Shown: one piece after another, positions 13,077-25,000 of the stretch
Numbering within the stretch: position 1 is the first letter of the stretch
How the letters are laid out: every line of letters starts with the position of its first letter
From: Prosopocoilus inquinatus
Lineage: Eukaryota; Arthropoda; Insecta; Coleoptera; Lucanidae
NCBI GenBank assembly: GCA_036172665.1
Contig: CM069880.1
Coordinates: forward strand, 4,714,501 to 4,778,500
Length of the DNA stretch: 64,000 nt
Direction of reading: 5' to 3'
The notes under the pieces: generated by a model
What the model was told of the DNA's origin: nothing
The model's database searches: none
Seen by the model: only the letters and a program-made list of their open reading frames with translations
Position numbers and translations under genes: made by a program

Positions 13077-13427
13077 AACATTGAAACTGTACCAATTTTC
13101 TTTTATTTCTCCCTTCGATTTTTTTTTTCATACTCGCTAGTGCACAATATTTAGATCTTTTTCTTTTTCCTTTCGTATGTAGTTAGCTTGTAATTTAGTT
13201 TAAAAAAGTTTGTTTTGCTCTCTTAGTTATAGGCAATTTTATTAATTAACTTTACATTTAATTTTTTTCAAGGTTAAGTTTAATAGCAGAGAAGCCTAGG
13301 CCGATCTGAACTTCGCCTTGTGATTGTGTAACATTTCCTTTGCTATCTACATTTCACTTTATTTTTTCTTTGTTTTGTTTTGAGAACACAATAAAGGCAT
13401 ATATTATTATTATTATTATTATTATAC
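12474..13427 (+). mobile_element. LINE 3' fragment, copy 2
   Basis: Same 954-bp insert as copy 1 at offset 10,923, with the same junctions and ATAC repeat. I see two internal substitutions against copy 1: one in the RT fragment near 12772 and one in the 3' UTR near 13349 (ctacatttc against ctgcatttc). The monomer immediately upstream differs from that of copies 1 and 3, but the downstream flank matches copy 1 to about 3368/14291. This fits recombination near the left edge of an amplified unit, not an independent insertion. Confidence 0.88.
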
Positions 13428-16102
13428 GAAGTTTTCGGACGCAGCGGAAGCTGGAAAAAGTTTTGAATGAAACGACACGTATTAGCGTTATTCCTGTGAT
13501 GTATCTAATCGATTCTTACTTATCTATGATATTATTTGACGTTACGATGGACACCAGTAACTCTGATGTGAGATACGAAGTTCTCGCACTCAGCAGAAGC
13601 TGGAAATAGTTTTGAACGAAACAACACGTATTAGCATTGTTCCTGTGATGTATCTAATCGATCCTTACCTATCTATCATGTTATTTGACGATACGATGGA
13701 CTCCAGTAACTCTGATGTGAGATACGAAGTTTTCGGACGCAGCGGAAGCTGGAAATAGTTTTGAACGAAATAACACGTATTAGCGTTGTTCCTGTGATGT
13801 ATCTAATCGATCCTTACTTATCTAATATGTTATTTGGCGTTTCAACGAACTCCAGTAACTCTGATGTGAGATACGAAGTTCTCGCACTCAGCAGAAGCTG
13901 GAAATAGTTCTGAACGAAACAACACGTATTAGCATTGTTCCTGTGATGTATCTAATCGATCCTTACTTATCTATCATGTTATTTGACGTTACGATGGACT
14001 CCAGTAACTCTGATGTGAGATACGAAGTTTTCGGACGCAGCGGAAGCTGGAAATAGTTTTGAACGAAACGACACGTATTAGCGTGTGATATATCTAATCG
14101 ATCCTTCCTTATCTATCATGTTATTTGACGTTACGATGGACTCCAGTAACTCTGATGTGAGATACGAAGTTTTCGGACGCAGCGGAAGCTGGAAATAGTT
14201 TTGAACGAAACAACACGTATTAGCGTTGTTCCTGTGATGTATCTAATCGATCCTTACTTATCTACTGTGTTATTTGACCTTACGATGGACTTCAGTAACT
14301 CTGATGTGAGATACGAAGTTCTCGAACTCAGCAGAAGCTGGAAATAGTTTTGAACGAAACAACACGTATTAGCGTTGTTCATGTGATGTATCTAATCGAT
14401 CCTTACTTATCTATCACGTTATTTGACGTTACGATGGACTCCAGTAACTCTGATGTGAGAGACGAAGTTTTCGGACGCAGCGGAATCTGGAAATAGTTTT
14501 GAACGAAATAACACGTATTAGCGTTGTTCCTGTGATGTATCTAATCGATCCTTACTTATCTAATATGTTGTTTGACGTTTCAACGGACTCCAGTAACTCT
14601 GATGAGAGATACGAAGTTCTCGCACTCAGCAGAAGCTGGAAATAGTTTTGAACGAAACAACACGTATTAGCACTGTTCCTGTGATGTATCTAATGGATCC
14701 TTACTAATCTATCATGTTATTTGGCGTTACGATGGACTCCAGTAACTCTGATGTGAGATACGAAGTTTTCGGACGCAGCGGAAGCTGGAAATAGTTTTGA
14801 ACGAGATAACACGTGTTAGCGTTGTTCCTGTGATGTATCTAATCGATCCTTACTTATCTAATATGTTATTTGACGTTTCAACGGACTCCAGTAACTCAGA
14901 TGTGAGATACGAAGTTCTCGCACTCAGCAGAAGCTGGAAATAGTTTTGAACGAAACAACACGTATTAGCGTTATTCCTGTGATGTATCTAATCGATCCTT
15001 ACTTATCTATCATGTTATTTGACGTTACGATGGACTCCAGTAACTCTGATGTGAGAAACGATGTTTTCGGATGCAGCGGAAGCTGGAAATAGTTTTGAAC
15101 GAAACAACACGTATTAGCGTTGTTCGTGTGATGTATCTAATCGATCCTTACTTATCTACTATGTTATTTGACGTTTCAACGGACTCCAGTAACTCAGATG
15201 TGAGATACGAAGTTCTCGCACTCAGCAGAAGCTGGAAATAGTCTTGAACGAAACAGCACGTATTGGCATTGTTCCTGTGATGTATCTAATCGGTCCTTAC
15301 TTATCTATCAATTTATTTGACGTTACGATGGACTCCAGCAACTTTGATGTGAGATACGAAGTTTTTGGACACAGCGGAAGCTGGAAATAGTTTTGAACGA
15401 AACAACACGTATTAGCGTTATTCCTGTGATGTATCTAATCGATCCTTACTTATCTACTATGTTATTTGACGTTACGATGGACTCCAGTAACTCTGATGTG
15501 AGATACGAAGTTCTCGAACTCAGCAGAAGCTGGAAATAGTTTTGAACGAAACAACACGTATTAGCGTTGTTCATGTGATGTATCTAATCGATCCTTACTT
15601 ATCTATCACGTTATTTGACGTTACGATGGACTCCAGTAACTCTGATGTGAGAAACGAAGTTTTCGGACGCAGCGGAAGCTGGAAATAGTTTTGAACGAAA
15701 CAACACGTATTAGCGTTGTTCGTGTGATGTATCTAATCGATCCTTACTTATCTACTATGTTATTTGACGTTTCAAAGGACTCCAGTAACTCAGATGTGAG
15801 ATACGAAGTTCTCGCAATCAGCAGAAGCTGGAAATAGTTTTGAACGAAACAGCACGTATTGGCATTGTTCCTGTGATGTATCTAATCGATCCTTACTTAT
15901 CTATCATGTTATTTGACGTTACGATGGACTCCAGAAACTTTGATGTGAGATACGAAGTTTTTGGACGCAGCGGAAGCTGGAAATAGTTTTGAACGAAACA
16001 ACACGTATTAGCGTTATTCCTGTGATGTATCTAATCGATCCTTACTTATCTATCATGTTATTTGACGTTACGATGGACTCCAGTAACTCTGATGTGAGAT
16101 AC
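13428..16102. repeat. 149-bp satellite array, segment 3
   Basis: Eighteen monomers minus a 7-bp deletion (near 14082) fill the gap between LINE copies 2 and 3. From about 13,425 the order matches 5028-7610 at offset 8,397: gaatgaaacg at 5068/13465 and gacttcagt at 5891/14288. It is therefore a further copy of the higher-order unit seen without a LINE at 5-7.6 kb. Confidence 0.95.
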
Positions 16103-16705
16103 TTAGGTTTAATTATGGACAACACTTTCAGATACCACAAACAGATTTCTAAATATATTAGTAATTCGTATTTACACCTAAGAAAATTGTTTCCCTTTAG
16201 ACATTTCTTAAACACTGATATCAAGAAACGCTTGTGCGAGACCTTCGTCCTCTCTCAATTCACTTACTGTACCCCGATTTATCATCCTGCTATTGATGTT
16301 GTTACAGTTAATAGAATTCAGAAAATACAGAATTCTTTCCTCAGGTATATTTACGGAATCAGGAAGTTTGATCACATTTCCCATAAATTAGTTGAATCAA
16401 TATGGCTCAACATGAAGAAACGCAGAGAGTTACAAACCTTATGCTTATTCCATAAAATTATTCTATGCAAAACTCCGCCGTATTTATGTAATAAAATTCG
16501 CTATCGCTCTGATGTGCATAATGTAACCACTCGATTTCGTGGGCTCATATCACCACCGCCACACAAAACCTCACTCTATAAAAGATCTTTTACATACGCA
16601 ATATATGCAAAGTATAATAAACTGCCATCAGATCTTAAAATGTATGGTTTACTTCCCTTCAAAAGGAATTTAAAATGCAAACTAGTTTCATTTCAACAAA
16701 CTTAA
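16103..16705 (+). pseudogene. LINE reverse transcriptase C-terminal fragment, copy 3
   Basis: The translated sequence is identical to copy 1. It again lacks the palm catalytic motif, and the frame runs in from the satellite via a TTG at 15989. It is a non-functional remnant carried along by satellite duplication. Confidence 0.8.
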
Positions 16706-17056
16706 AACATTGAAACTGTACCAATTTTCTTTTATTTCTCCCTTCGATTTTTTTTTTCATACTCGCTAGTGCACAATATTTAGATCTTTTTCTTTTTCCT
16801 TTCGTATGTAGTTAGCTTGTAATTTAGTTTAAAAAAGTTTGTTTTGCTCTCTTAGTTATAGGCAATTTTATTAATTAACTTTACATTTAATTTTTTTCAA
16901 GGTTAAGTTTAATAGCAGAGAAGCCTAGGCCGATCTGAACTTCGCCTTGTGATTGTGTAACATTTCCTTTGCTATCTGCATTTCACTTTATTTTTTCTTT
17001 GTTTTGTTTTGAGAACACAATAAAGGCATATATTATTATTATTATTATTATTATAC
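16103..17056 (+). mobile_element. LINE 3' fragment, copy 3
   Basis: Copy of 1551-2504 at offset 14,552 inside the 7.7-kb duplication. Same ATAC-flanked junctions, RT remnant, AATAAA signal (17019-17024) and ATT tail. No difference from copy 1 was seen. Confidence 0.88.
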
Positions 17057-20000
17057 GAAGTTTTCGGACGCAGCGGAAGCTGGAAATAGTTTTGAATGAA
17101 ACGACACGTATTAGCGTTATTCCTGTGATGTATCTAATCGATTCTTACTTATCTATGATATTATTTGACGTTACGATGGACACCAGTAACTCTGATGTGA
17201 GATACGAAGTTCTCGCACTCAGCAGAAGCTGGAAATAGTTTTGAACGAAACAACACGTATTAGCATTGTTCCTGTGATGTATCTAATCGATCCTTACCTA
17301 TCTATCATGTTATTTGACGTTACGATGGACTCCAGTAACTCTGATGTGAGATACGAAGTTTTCGGACGCAGCGGAAGCTGGAAATAGTTTTGAACGAAAT
17401 AACACGTATTAGCGTTGTTCCTGTGATGTATCTAATCGATCCTTACTTATCTAATATGTTATTTGGCGTTTCAACGAACTCCAGTAACTCTGATGTGAGA
17501 TACGAAGTTCTCGCACTCAGCAGAAGCTGGAAATAGTTCTGAACGAAACAACACGTATTAGCATTGTTCCTGTGATGTATCTAATCGATCCTTACTTATC
17601 TATCATGTTATTTGACGTTACGATGGACTCCAGTAACTCTGATGTGAGATACGAAGTTTTCGGACGCAGCGGAAGCTGGAAATAGTTTTGAACGAAACGA
17701 CACGTATTAGCGTGTGATGTATCTAATCGATCCTTCCTTATCTATCATGTTATTTGACGTTACGATGGACTCCAGTAACTCTGATGTGAGATACGAAGTT
17801 TTCGGACGCAGCGGAAGCTGGAAATAGTTTTGAACGAAACAACACGTATTAGCGTTGTTCCTGTGATGTATCTAATCGATCCTTACTTATCTACTGTGTT
17901 ATTTGACCTTACGATGGACTCCAGTAACTCTGATGAGAGATACGAAGTTCTCGCACTCAGCAGAAGCTGGAAATAGTTTTGAACGAAACAACACGTATTA
18001 GCACTGTTCCTGTGATGTATCTAATGGATCCTTACTAATCTATCATGTTATTTGGCGTTACGATGGACTCCAGTAACTCTGATGTGAGATACGAAGTTTT
18101 CGGACGCAGCGGAAGCTGGAAATAGTTTTGAACGAGATAACACGTGTTAGCGTTGTTCCTGTGATGTATCTAATCGATCCTTACTTATCTAATATGTTAT
18201 TTGACGTTTCAACGGACTCCAGTAACTCAGATGTGAGATACGAAGTTCTCGCACTCAGCAGAAGCTGGAAATAGTTTTGAACGAAACAACACGTATTAGC
18301 GTTATTCCTGTGATGTATCTAATCGATCCTTACTTATCTATCATGTTATTTGACGTTACGATGGACTCCAGTAACTCTGATGTGAGAAACGATGTTTTCG
18401 GATGCAGCGGAAGCTGGAAATAGTTTTGAACGAAACAACACGTATTAGCGTTGTTCGTGTGATGTATCTAATCGATCCTTACTTATCTACTATGTTATTT
18501 GACGTTACGATGGACTCCAGTAACTCTGATGTGAGATACGAAGTTCTCGAACTCAGCAGAAGCTGGAAATAGTTTTGAACGAAACAACACGTATTAGCGT
18601 TGTTCATGTGATGTATCTAATCGATCCTTACTTATCTATCACGTTATTTGACGTTACGATGGACTCCAGTAACTCTGATGTGAGAAACGAAGTTTTCGGA
18701 CGCAGCGGAAGCTGGAAATAGTTTTGAACGAAACAACACGTATTAGCGTTGTTCATGTGATGTATCTAATCGATCCTTACTTATCTATCACGTTATTTGA
18801 CGTTACGATGGACTCCAGTAACTCTGATGTGAGAAACGAAGTTTTCGGACGCAGCGGAAGCTGGAAATAGTTTTGAACGAAACAACACGTATTAGCGTTG
18901 TTCGTGTGATGTATCTAATCGATCCTTACTTATCTACTATGTTATTTGACGTTTCAAAGGACTCCAGTAACTCAGATGTGAGATACGAAGTTCTCGCAAT
19001 CAGCAGAAGCTGGAAATAGTTTTGAACGAAACAGCACGTATTGGCATTGTTCCTGTGATGTATCTAATCGATCCTTACTTATCTATCATGTTATTTGACG
19101 TTACGATGGACTCCAGAAACTTTGATGTGAGATACGAAGTTTTTGGACGCAGCGGAAGCTGGAAATAGTTTTGAACGAAACAACACGTATTAGCGTTATT
19201 CCTGTGATGTATCTAATCGATCCTTACTTATCTATCACGTTATTTGACGTTACGATGCACTCCAGTAACTCTGATGTGAGAAACGAAGTTTTCGGACGCA
19301 GCGGAAGCTGGAAATAGTTTTGAACGAAACAACACGTATTAGCGTTGTTCGTGTGATGTATCTAATCGATCCTTACTTATCTACTATGTTATTTGACGTT
19401 ACGATGGACTCCAGTAACTCTGATGTGAGATACGAAGTTCTCGAACTCAGCAGAAGCTGGAAATAGTTTTGAACGAAACAACACGTATTAGCGTTGTTCA
19501 TGTGATGTATCTAATCGATCCTTACTTATCTATCACGTTATTTGACGTTACGATGGACTCCAGTAACTCTGATGTGAGATACGAAGTTTTCGGACGCAGC
19601 GGAAGCTGGAAATAGTTTTGAATGAAACGACACGTATTAGCGTTATTCCTGTGATGTATCTAATCGATTCTTACTTATCTATGATATTATTTGACGTTAC
19701 GATGGACACCAGTAACTCTGATGTGAGATACGAAGTTCTCGCACTCAGCAGAAGCTGGAAATAGTTTTGAACGAAACAACACGTATTAGCATTGTTCCTG
19801 TGATGTATCTAATCGATCCTTACCTATCTATCATGTTATTTGACGTTACGATGGACTCCAGTAACTCTGATGTGAGATACGAAGTTTTCGGACGCAGCGG
19901 AAGCTGGAAATAGTTTTGAACGAAATAACACGTATTAGCGTTGTTCCTGTGATGTATCTAATCGATCCTTACTTATCTAATATGTTATTTGGCGTTTCAA

Positions 20001-23000
20001 CGAACTCCAGTAACTCTGATGTGAGATACGAAGTTCTCGCACTCAGCAGAAGCTGGAAATAGTTCTGAACGAAACAACACGTATTAGCATTGTTCCTGTG
20101 ATGTATCTAATCGATCCTTACTTATCTATCATGTTATTTGACGTTACGATGGACTCCAGTAACTCTGATGTGAGATACGAAGTTTTCGGACGCAGCGGAA
20201 GCTGGAAATAGTTTTGAACGAAACGACACGTATTAGCGTGTGATGTATCTAATCGATCCTTCCTTATCTATCATGTTATTTGACGTTACGATGGACTCCA
20301 GTAACTCTGATGTGAGATACGAAGTTTTCGGACGCAGCGGAAGCTGGAAATAGTTTTGAACGAAACAACACGTATTAGCGTTGTTCCTGTGATGTATCTA
20401 ATCGATCCTTACTTATCTACTGTGTTATTTGACCTTACGATGGACTTCAGTAACTCTGATGTGAGATACGAAGTTCTCGAACTCAGCAGAAGCTGGAAAT
20501 AGTTTTGAACGAAACAACACGTATTAGCGTTGTTCATGTGATGTATCTAATCGATCCTTACTTATCTATCACGTTATTTGACGTTACGATGGACTCCAGT
20601 AACTCTGATGTGAGAGACGAAGTTTTCGGACGCAGCGGAATCTGGAAATAGTTTTGAACGAAATAACACGTATTAGCGTTGTTCCTGTGATGTATCTAAT
20701 CGATCCTTACTTATCTAATATGTTGTTTGACGTTTCAACGGACTCCAGTAACTCTGATGAGAGATACGAAGTTCTCGCACTCAGCAGAAGCTGGAAATAG
20801 TTTTGAACGAAGCAACACGTATTAGCACTGTTCCTGTGATGTATCTAATGGATCCTTACTAATCTATCATGTTATTTGGCGTTACGATGGACTCCAGTAA
20901 CTCTGATGTGAGATACGAAGTTTTCGGACGCAGCGGAAGCTGGAAATAGTTATGAACGAGATAACACGTGTTAGCGTTGTTCCTGTGATGTATCTAATCG
21001 ATCCTTACTTATCTAATATGTTATTTGACGTTTCAACGGACTCCAGTAACTCAGATGTGAGATACGAAGTTCTCGCACTCAGCAGAAGCTGGAAATAGTT
21101 TTGAACGAAACAACACGTATTAGCGTTATTCCTGTGATGTATCTAATCGATCCTTACTTATCTATCATGTTATTTGACGTTACGATGGACTCCAGTAACT
21201 CTGATGTGAGAAACGATGTTTTCGGATGCAGCGGAAGCTGGAAATAGTTTTGAACGAAACAACACGTATTAGCGTTGTTCGTGTGATGTATCTAATCGAT
21301 CCTTACTTATCTACTATGTTATTTGACGTTTCAACGGACTCCAGTAACTCAGATGTGAGATACGAAGTTCTCGCACTCAGCAGAAGCTGGAAATAGTCTT
21401 GAACGAAACAGCACGTATTGGCATTGTTCCTGTGATGTATCTAATCGGTCCTTACTTATCTATCAATTTATTTGACGTTACGATGGACTCCAGCAACTTT
21501 GATGTGAGATACGAAGTTTTTGGACACAGCGGAAGCTGGAAATCGTTTTGAACGAAACAACACGTATTAGCGTTATTCCTGTGATGTATCTAATCGATCC
21601 TTACTTATCTACTATGTTATTTGACGTTACGATGGACTCCAGTAACTCTGATGTGAGATACGAAGTTCTCGAACTCAGCAGAAGCTGGAAATAGTTTTGA
21701 ACGAAACAACACGTATTAGCGTTGTTCATGTGATGTATCTAATCGATCCTTACTTATCTATCACGTTATTTGACGTTACGATGGACTCCAGTAACTCTGA
21801 TGTGAGAAACGAAGTTTTCGGACGCAGCGGAAGCTGGAAATAGTTTTGAACGAAACAACACGTATTAGCGTTGTTCGTGTGATGTATCTAATCGATCCTT
21901 ACTTATCTACTATGTTATTTGACGTTTCAAAGGACTCCAGTAACTCAGATGTGAGATACGAAGTTCTCGCAATCAGCAGAAGCTGGAAATAGTTTTGAAC
22001 GAAACAGCACGTATTGGCATTGTTCCTGTGATGTATCTAATCGATCCTTACTTATCTATCATGTTATTTGACGTTACGATGGACTCCAGAAACTTTGATG
22101 TGAGATACGAAGTTTTTGGACGCAGCGGAAGCTGGAAATAGTTTTGAACGAAACAACACGTATTAGCGTTATTCCTGTGATGTATCTAATCGATCCTTAC
22201 TTATCTATCACGTTATTTGACGTTACGATGCACTCCAGTAACTCTGATGTGAGAAACGAAGTTTTCGGACGCAGCGGAAGCTGGAAATAGTTTTGAACGA
22301 AACAACACGTATTAGCGTTGTTCGTGTGATGTATCTAATCGATCCTTACTTATCTACTATGTTATTTGACGTTACGATGGACTCCAGTAACTCTGATGTG
22401 AGATACGAAGTTCTCGAACTCAGCAGAAGCTGGAAATAGTTTTGAACGAAACAACACGTATTAGCGTTGTTCATGTGATGTATCTAATCGATCCTTACTT
22501 ATCTATCACGTTATTTGACGTTACGATGGACTCCAGTAACTCCGATGTGAGATACGAAGTTTTCGGACGCAGCGGAAGCTGGAAATAGTTTTGAACGAAA
22601 TAACACGTATTAGCGTTGTTCCTGTGATGTATCTAATCGAACCTTACTTATCTAATATGTTATTTGGCGTTTCAACGAACTCCAGTAACTCTGATGTGAG
22701 ATAAGAAGTTCTCGCACTCAGCAGAAGCTGGAAATAGTTCTGAACGAAACAACACGTATTAGCATTGTTCCTGTGATGTATCTAATCGATCCTTACTTAT
22801 CTATCATGTTATTTGACGTTACGATGTACTCCAGTAACTCTGATGTGAGATACGAAGTTTTCGGACGCAGCGGAAGCTGGAAATAGTTTTGAACGAAACG
22901 ACACGTATTAGCGTGTGATGTATCTAATCGATCCTTCCTTATCTATCATGTTATTTGACGTTACGATGGACTCCAGTAACTCTGATGTGAGATACGAAGT

Positions 23001-25000
23001 TTTCGGACGCAGCGGAAGCTGGAAATAGTTTTGAACGAAACAACACGTATTAGCGTTGTTCCTGTGATGTATCTAATCGATCCTTACTTATCTACTGTGT
23101 TATTTGACCTTACGATGGACTTCAGTAACTCTGATGTGAGATACGAAGTTCTCGAACTCAGCAGAAGCTGGAAATAATTTTGAACGAAACAACACGTATT
23201 AGCGTTGTTCATGTGATGTATCTAATCGATCCTTACTTATCTATCACGTTATTTGACGTTACGATGGACTCCAGTAACTCTGATGTGAGAGACGAAGTTT
23301 TCGGACGCAGCGGAATCTGGAAATAGTTTTGAACGAAGTAACACGTATTAGCGTTGTTCCTGTGATGTATCTAATCGATCCTTACTTATCTAATATGTTG
23401 TTTGACGTTTCAACGGACTCCAGTAACTCTGATGAGAGATACGAAGTTCTCGCACTCAGCAGAAGCTGGAAATAGTTTTGAACGAAACAACACGTATTAG
23501 CACTGTTCCTGTGATGTATCTAATGGATCCTTACTAATCTATCATGTTATTTGGCGTTACGATGGACTCTAGTAACTCTGATGTGAGATACGAAGTTTTC
23601 GGACGCAGCGGAAGCTGGAAATAGTTTTGAACGAGATAACACGTGTTAGCGTTGTTCCTGTGATGTATCTAATCGATCCTTACTTATCTAATATGTTATT
23701 TGACGTTTCAACGGACTCCAGTAACTCAGATGTGAGATACGAAGTTCTCGCACTCAGCAGAAGCTGGAAATAGTTTTGAACGAAACAACACGTATTAGCG
23801 TTATTCCTGTGATGTATCTAATCGATCCTTACTTATCTATCATGTTATTTGACGTTACGATGGACTCCAGTAACTCTGATGTGAGAAACGATGTTTTCGG
23901 ATGCAGCGGAAGCTGGAAATAGTTTTGAACGAAACAACACGTATTAGCGTTATTCCTGTGATGTATCTAATCGATCCTTACTTATCTACTATGTTATTTG
24001 ACGTTACGATGGACTCCAGTAACTCTGATGTGAGATACGAAGTTCTCGAACTCAGCAGAAGCTGGAAATAGTTTTGAAAGAAACAACACGTATTAGCGTT
24101 GTTCATGTGATGTATCTAATCGATCCTTACTTATCTATCACGTTATTTGACGTTACGATGGACTCCAGTAACTCTGATGTGAGAAACGAAGTTTTCGGAC
24201 GCAGCGGAAGCTGGAAATAGTTTTGAACGAAACAACACGTATTAGCGTTGTTCGTGTGATGTATCTAATCGATCCTTACTTATCTACTATGTTATTTGAC
24301 GTTTCAAAGGACTCCAGTAACTCAGATGTGAGATACGAAGTTCTCGCAATCAGCAGAAGCTGGAAATAGTTTTGAACGAAACAGCACGTATTGGCATTGT
24401 TCCTGTGATGTATCTAATCGATCCTTACTTATCTATCATGTTATTTGACGTTACGATGGACTCCAGAAACTTTGATGTGAGATACGAAGTTTTTGGACGC
24501 AGCGGAAGCTGGAAATAGTTTTGAACGAAACAACACGTATTAGCGTTATTCCTGTGATGTATCTAATCGATCCTTACTTATCTATCACGTTATTTGACGT
24601 TACGATGCACTCCAGTAACTCTGATGTGAGAAACGAAGTTTTCGGACTCAGCGGAAGCTGGAAATAGTTTTGAACGAAACAACACGTATTAGCGTTGTTC
24701 GTGTGATGTATCTAATCGATCCTTACTTATCTACTATGTTATTTGACGTTACGATGGACTCCAGTAACTCTGATGTGAGATACGAAGTTCTAGAACTCAG
24801 CAGAAGCTGGAAATAGTTTTGAACGAAACAACACGTATTAGCGTTGTTCATGTGATGTATCTAATCGATCCTTACTTATCTATCACGTTATTTGACGTTA
24901 CGATGGACTCCAGTAACTCTGATGTGAGAGACGAAGTTTTCGGACGCAGCGGAACCTGGAAATAGTTTTGAACGAAATAACACGTATTAGCGTTGTTCCT
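17057..25000. repeat. 149-bp satellite array, segment 4
   Basis: Homogenised A/B monomers. The tgatgagag landmark recurs at 17934, 20758 and 23433 (2824 and 2675 bp, that is 19 and 18 monomers minus 7). The 7-bp deletion monomer recurs at 17711, 20237 and 22912 (2526 and 2675 bp). To about 22288 this repeats the left end of the window; after that the same higher-order unit continues with two monomers fewer. No gene or other element is visible. Confidence 0.95.

Larger units (their letters stand above)
14553..22288. repeat. Large direct duplication, right copy
   Basis: Same block as 1-7736 at offset 14,552, including the LINE fragment (copy 3). Near-identity over 7.7 kb of satellite means a very recent duplication, ongoing homogenisation, or an assembly path that used the same repeat twice. 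Confidence 0.9.
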
